A DNA stretch of 24,494 bases from Lachnotalea sp. AF33-28. Lineage in GTDB: Bacteria > Bacillota > Clostridia > Lachnospirales > Lachnospiraceae. Made by a program: the position numbers and the translations under genes. Positions 21,418 to 24,494 of this stretch are shown here, piece by piece (within the stretch, counting starts at the first letter, position 1; each line of letters begins with the position of its first letter). The notes under the pieces are model-generated. The model searched no databases. It had not been told where the DNA came from and saw only the letters and a program-made list of their open reading frames with translations. Where the stretch lies: positions 1 to 24,494 of the forward strand of contig NZ_QUEE01000027.1 of the NCBI RefSeq assembly GCF_003477885.1, written 5' to 3'.

Positions 21418-24249
21418 GTGAAGATGTCGATGAGAGTGGAGAAAAAACAGAATATGATATGGAAAACGCTTTTCCTAGGTATTCTGGTTTTCGTTTTAAT
21501 GTGTACCGGCAGCGAAAGCGTTTATGCCGCATCGGACGGCGGTGAGGGAAGCTCTGCAGACAGCGGGGATGAAACGGTGACTCTAAGAGTTGCATTTCCG
21601 ATGCTGGAGGGCCTAAGTGAGTTCGACGGAAACGGAAATCCCACTGGCCTTGTGGTAGACTATCTGAATGAAATCTCAAAATATACAAACTGGAATTACG
21701 AATATATACCGGTGGATCCCGAGCTGATGATTGATAAGTTTATAGCGGGTGAATTTGACCTGATGGGAGGGACTTTCTACGACGAGAGTTTTGAAGGCTT
21801 ATTCGCCTACCCGGAATACAGTATGGGCAGTAATCGGGCGGTCCTACTGGCCAGGCGAGAGGATGACACGGTTAAGGGCAGCGACTTGCGCACCTTGAAT
21901 GGGAAGACGATCGGGGTATTTGAGAAAGCGGCAGAGAAAATCCGCAGGCTTCAGGAATACTTGAGATTTAATGATCTGGACTGCGAACTGAAGTATTACA
22001 CTAAGGAAGATATGATTGAGGGAAACCTGTATCATCGCCTGGAAAATAAGGAAGTGGATCTGCTCCTTGGCAATGATAAGGAAGATGCGGAGCAATTCCG
22101 CGCGGTCACTTCTTTTGAGGCTCAGCCGTATTACATCGTTACAAATCCCGGACGTCAGGATATTCTGGACGGCCTGAATATGGCCCTTGGGAAGATTCTT
22201 GAATCAGATCCGGATTTTGCGGAAGAACATTACAATGCGAATATGTCGGGCCAGGCACAGCGTGACATTGTTTTCAATTCAGAGGAATTGGAATATATTG
22301 AACATGCGGAAACGATAAAGGTGGCTGTCGTAAAGGGCTGGCATCCTTTGTACTGTGCGCCTGATGTGCGGGAGCATCATAACGGTATTATCGCGGATTT
22401 TCTGCAGGAAGTTACAAGAGTCAGCGGGCTGAAGTTCACCTATATTTATGCGGGCAGCTATTCAGAAGCGATACAACTGCTTCAGGAAGGGAAGGCAGAT
22501 ATGCTGGGAGGCTTTCTGGACTCGGACACGGCGGCTTTAGAATATGGCCTGGCCCTGACAAAACCTTACATCAGCCTGAACTGCATTGTGGTTAAAAATA
22601 AATATGTCAGCTATCCCGACAGCGGGCTCACAGGCGCTGTTGTCAATGGACGCACAATGCCTGATTCAGTAAATGCCGGCGAGGTTCGATATTATGACAG
22701 CATAACGGACGGACTGGAGGCGGTGAACAGCGGTGAGGCTGATTTCTTTTACGGGCTTTCGGCCGCGATAGAAGAGGATCTGCAGCGGGAACATTATCCA
22801 AATGTGACGTCCATTGCAACCGTTAATAAGAGTACGGATATTTCCGTCGCGCTTTTGCGCCCGGTGGAAACCGAGCTATTGACAATTTTTAATAAAGTTA
22901 TAGGGAATATGTCCAAACAGACAAGGAATGCGATTCTGGACAGAAATCTGGTGTCGATGGGCTCGTCCTCCGTAAGCCTGTCGGAGCTGATGTATGCCAA
23001 TCCCCTGGCCTTTATAGCAGCTGTCAGCGTATTTGTGCTCTTTATAGCGGGTGTTTTGCTGATCATAGGCAGAGCGAAAGTAAAGAACGCCCTGATGGAG
23101 ACCGAACTTAGGCGCGCGGAGGCTGAAAACCATGCAAAGGGTGAGTTCCTTTCCAGAATGAGCCATGAGATCCGGACCCCGATGAATGCTATTATGGGCC
23201 TGTCCGATCTCGCCTGTATGGCGGAAAACGTTCCCCCCGAGTTGGAGAGGGAACTGGTGAAGATTCGGGAATCCTCCAGATATTTGCTGACCCTGATCAA
23301 CGATATATTGGATATGTCCAGGATAGAAAACGGTATGATGGAACTGACGCCGGAGAGATTTTTTATGGACCGGGAGATGGAAGAAGTCTGCAGCATGATG
23401 GAAGTGCAGGCGGTTAAGACCCGTATACAGTTTCACTCTGATATCCAAGTGCAGCACAACTGTCTGTGCGGCGATGCAATCCGCCTGCGTCAGGTGCTGA
23501 TCAATCTGCTGTCCAACGCATTTAAGTTTACGAAGGAAGAGGGAGAAGTGTTTCTTCAGGTGAAAGAGATGTCTTATGACGGTAAAGAGGCAGAAGTATA
23601 TTTTGCCGTCAGAGATACGGGAATAGGAATTGATAAGGACAGCCAGACGATGATCTTCGGCGCGTTCGAGCAGGTAGGATCCAATATATCAAAAAGTGAA
23701 GGAACCGGTCTTGGGCTGCCGATTAGCAGAACGCTGGTTCAGCTCATGGGCGGCGAATTATGTGTGAAAAGTGAATCCGGACAGGGAGCGGAATTTTATT
23801 TTACCGCAGCCTTTCCTGTCTGTGAGGAAGATAAAGAGGAGCCGGAGGCGGAACAGGAGATTCTGCTTACAGGCATCAGGATCCTGCTTGCTGAGGACAA
23901 TGACCTGAATGCTGAAATCGCGATGGAACTGCTGGCCATAAAGGGGGTTGCGGTGGAACGGGCCGCCAACGGCAGGCAGGCGGTGGAGATGTATCAGGCA
24001 AATCCTCCCGGATACTACAGTGTGGTCCTGATGGACCTGCAGATGCCGGAAATGAACGGTCTCATGGCCGCGGCGAAGATCCGTTCCTGCGGACGGGAAG
24101 ATTCTGAAAGCCTTCCCATCATCGCGATGACGGCAAATACCTTTCAGGAAGATGTGGATGGGGCAAAGGAGGCCGGGATGAATGAGTTTATACCTAAACC
24201 GGTGGATCCTGGTTTTATGTACCGGATTATCGGAGAGCAGCTGAACTAA
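21418..24249 (+). CDS. Hybrid sensor kinase with tandem SBP_bac_3 sensor domains
   Basis: This 943-aa membrane protein has an N-terminal hydrophobic signal/anchor (residues 15-37), then two periplasmic-binding-protein family 3 domains outside the cell (about 54-275 and 298-505; each shows the LRVAF / IKVAVV opening and a GEFDLMGG / GKADMLGG repeat). A transmembrane helix (530-551) follows, then HisKA with His583 in FLSRMSHEIRTPMNAIMG, the ATPase with N700, DTGIGI (733-738) and GTGLGL (762-767), and a C-terminal receiver with Asp873 in SVVLMDLQMPEMNG and Lys927. The layout is EvgS/BvgS-like without a PAS domain or an Hpt domain, so a separate phosphotransfer partner is expected elsewhere. GTG 21418 is preferred because AAAGGA (21405-21410) lies seven bases upstream; ATG 21424 is possible. 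The ligand is probably a small amino acid or organic acid. Confidence 0.92.
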   Translation: MKMSMRVEKKQNMIWKTLFLGILVFVLMCTGSESVYAASDGGEGSSADSGDETVTLRVAFPMLEGLSEFDGNGNPTGLVVDYLNEISKYTNWNYEYIPVDPELMIDKFIAGEFDLMGGTFYDESFEGLFAYPEYSMGSNRAVLLARREDDTVKGSDLRTLNGKTIGVFEKAAEKIRRLQEYLRFNDLDCELKYYTKEDMIEGNLYHRLENKEVDLLLGNDKEDAEQFRAVTSFEAQPYYIVTNPGRQDILDGLNMALGKILESDPDFAEEHYNANMSGQAQRDIVFNSEELEYIEHAETIKVAVVKGWHPLYCAPDVREHHNGIIADFLQEVTRVSGLKFTYIYAGSYSEAIQLLQEGKADMLGGFLDSDTAALEYGLALTKPYISLNCIVVKNKYVSYPDSGLTGAVVNGRTMPDSVNAGEVRYYDSITDGLEAVNSGEADFFYGLSAAIEEDLQREHYPNVTSIATVNKSTDISVALLRPVETELLTIFNKVIGNMSKQTRNAILDRNLVSMGSSSVSLSELMYANPLAFIAAVSVFVLFIAGVLLIIGRAKVKNALMETELRRAEAENHAKGEFLSRMSHEIRTPMNAIMGLSDLACMAENVPPELERELVKIRESSRYLLTLINDILDMSRIENGMMELTPERFFMDREMEEVCSMMEVQAVKTRIQFHSDIQVQHNCLCGDAIRLRQVLINLLSNAFKFTKEEGEVFLQVKEMSYDGKEAEVYFAVRDTGIGIDKDSQTMIFGAFEQVGSNISKSEGTGLGLPISRTLVQLMGGELCVKSESGQGAEFYFTAAFPVCEEDKEEPEAEQEILLTGIRILLAEDNDLNAEIAMELLAIKGVAVERAANGRQAVEMYQANPPGYYSVVLMDLQMPEMNGLMAAAKIRSCGREDSESLPIIAMTANTFQEDVDGAKEAGMNEFIPKPVDPGFMYRIIGEQLN

Positions 24250-24494
24250 ACTTCGCTCCGTGAAGCTCGCAGATTGTCACCAGCCGCCAGGCTGATGACC
24301 TGCGCGCACGTCAGTGCGCCGCCTTGCGCGGGTTTTACGGGAGCCCTATGAGGACCATGCTCCGGACAGTTATACGCTTCTTGACCGTTTGTTTCGGTCA
24401 GGAAGATGAGCCGTCTGAACTGTTACAAAGCTTGAAAAAAGGGCTGAAGTGAAAAGTTTATTTCCACTTTGAAAACGGTTGAAAAATAAGTGGC
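24250..24494. other. Hairpin-rich intergenic tail without a recognised gene
   Basis: Three GC-rich hairpins follow the kinase: CTTCGC-TCC-GTGAAG (24251-24265), CAGCC-GCCA-GGCTG with flanking GTCA/TGAC arms (24276-24299), and GCGCAC-GTCA-GTGCGC (24304-24319). Only TTTT at 24333-24336 resembles a terminator tail. A 34-codon ORF (24348-24452) overlaps, in another frame, a short open stretch reading DHAPDSYTLLDRLFRSGR. Neither is recognised and they may be two frames of a decayed gene. The last 40 bp are AT-rich and may lead to a gene beyond the window. Confidence 0.5.

Noticed and set aside
120..24494. Second copy of the tRNA-Asn 3' end as an attR site
   Set aside because: No copy of the T-arm/acceptor sequence was found by eye in the rest of the window.

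Overview
The window looks like chromosomal DNA of a gut-type Lachnospiraceae / Clostridium cluster XIVa bacterium. The signs are AGGAGG-type ribosome binding sites, TTGACA/TATAAT-like promoters, a CUT1 sugar ABC operon without its own ATPase, a YesM/YesN-type two-component pair, and several six-hairpin (alpha/alpha)6 glycosidases. The genus is inferred from gene content and cannot be fixed from the sequence alone. By eye, base composition is mosaic: 1062-2432 is very AT-rich, 2700-9300 intermediate, and 13200-24250 clearly GC-richer.

Layout. (1) 1-1061: the tail of an unknown gene, a tRNA-Asn with near-consensus promoter and terminator, then about 800 bp of decayed DNA. This holds a frameshifted ParB-like fragment, two hairpin terminators and a 59-codon ORF, and is read as the scar of an integrated element next to the tRNA. 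(2) 1062-2432: a lone AT-rich lipoprotein with beta-propeller-like repeats, closed by a very long hairpin. (3) 2612-9313: a sugar-uptake and degradation operon on the + strand: solute-binding lipoprotein, two CUT1 permeases, a GH95-like glycosidase and a GH105-like unsaturated glycuronyl hydrolase. Its promoter has its -35 box inside one arm of an 11-bp inverted repeat. (4) 9350-12688: convergent YesN-type response regulator and YesM-type sensor kinase on the - strand, very probably controlling region 3.

(5) 12839-17779: an ABC-exporter operon on the + strand. An extended -10 promoter is followed by a 22-codon ORF and the scar of an ABC exporter gene that lost nearly all its interior. Then come an intact 608-aa exporter half-transporter, a second exporter broken by one extra T in a T8 tract, and an HSL-type esterase. 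(6) 17919-21293: a GH172 (DUF2961) enzyme with terminator, then a separately promoted 700-aa GH65-like six-hairpin glycosidase. (7) 21337-24249: a perfect 24-bp palindrome, then a 943-aa hybrid sensor kinase with tandem extracellular SBP_bac_3 domains. (8) 24250-24494: a hairpin-rich intergenic tail.

Regions 3 and 4 form a coherent circuit. Imported oligosaccharides are trimmed inside the cell, since the glycosidases lack signal peptides; GH105 suggests unsaturated uronic-acid ends from pectin-like polymers. Region 5 is the most unusual part: three exporter genes in a row, one collapsed and one frameshifted, coupled to an esterase and next to a GH172 enzyme. No CRISPR array, insertion sequence, riboswitch or replication origin was seen.
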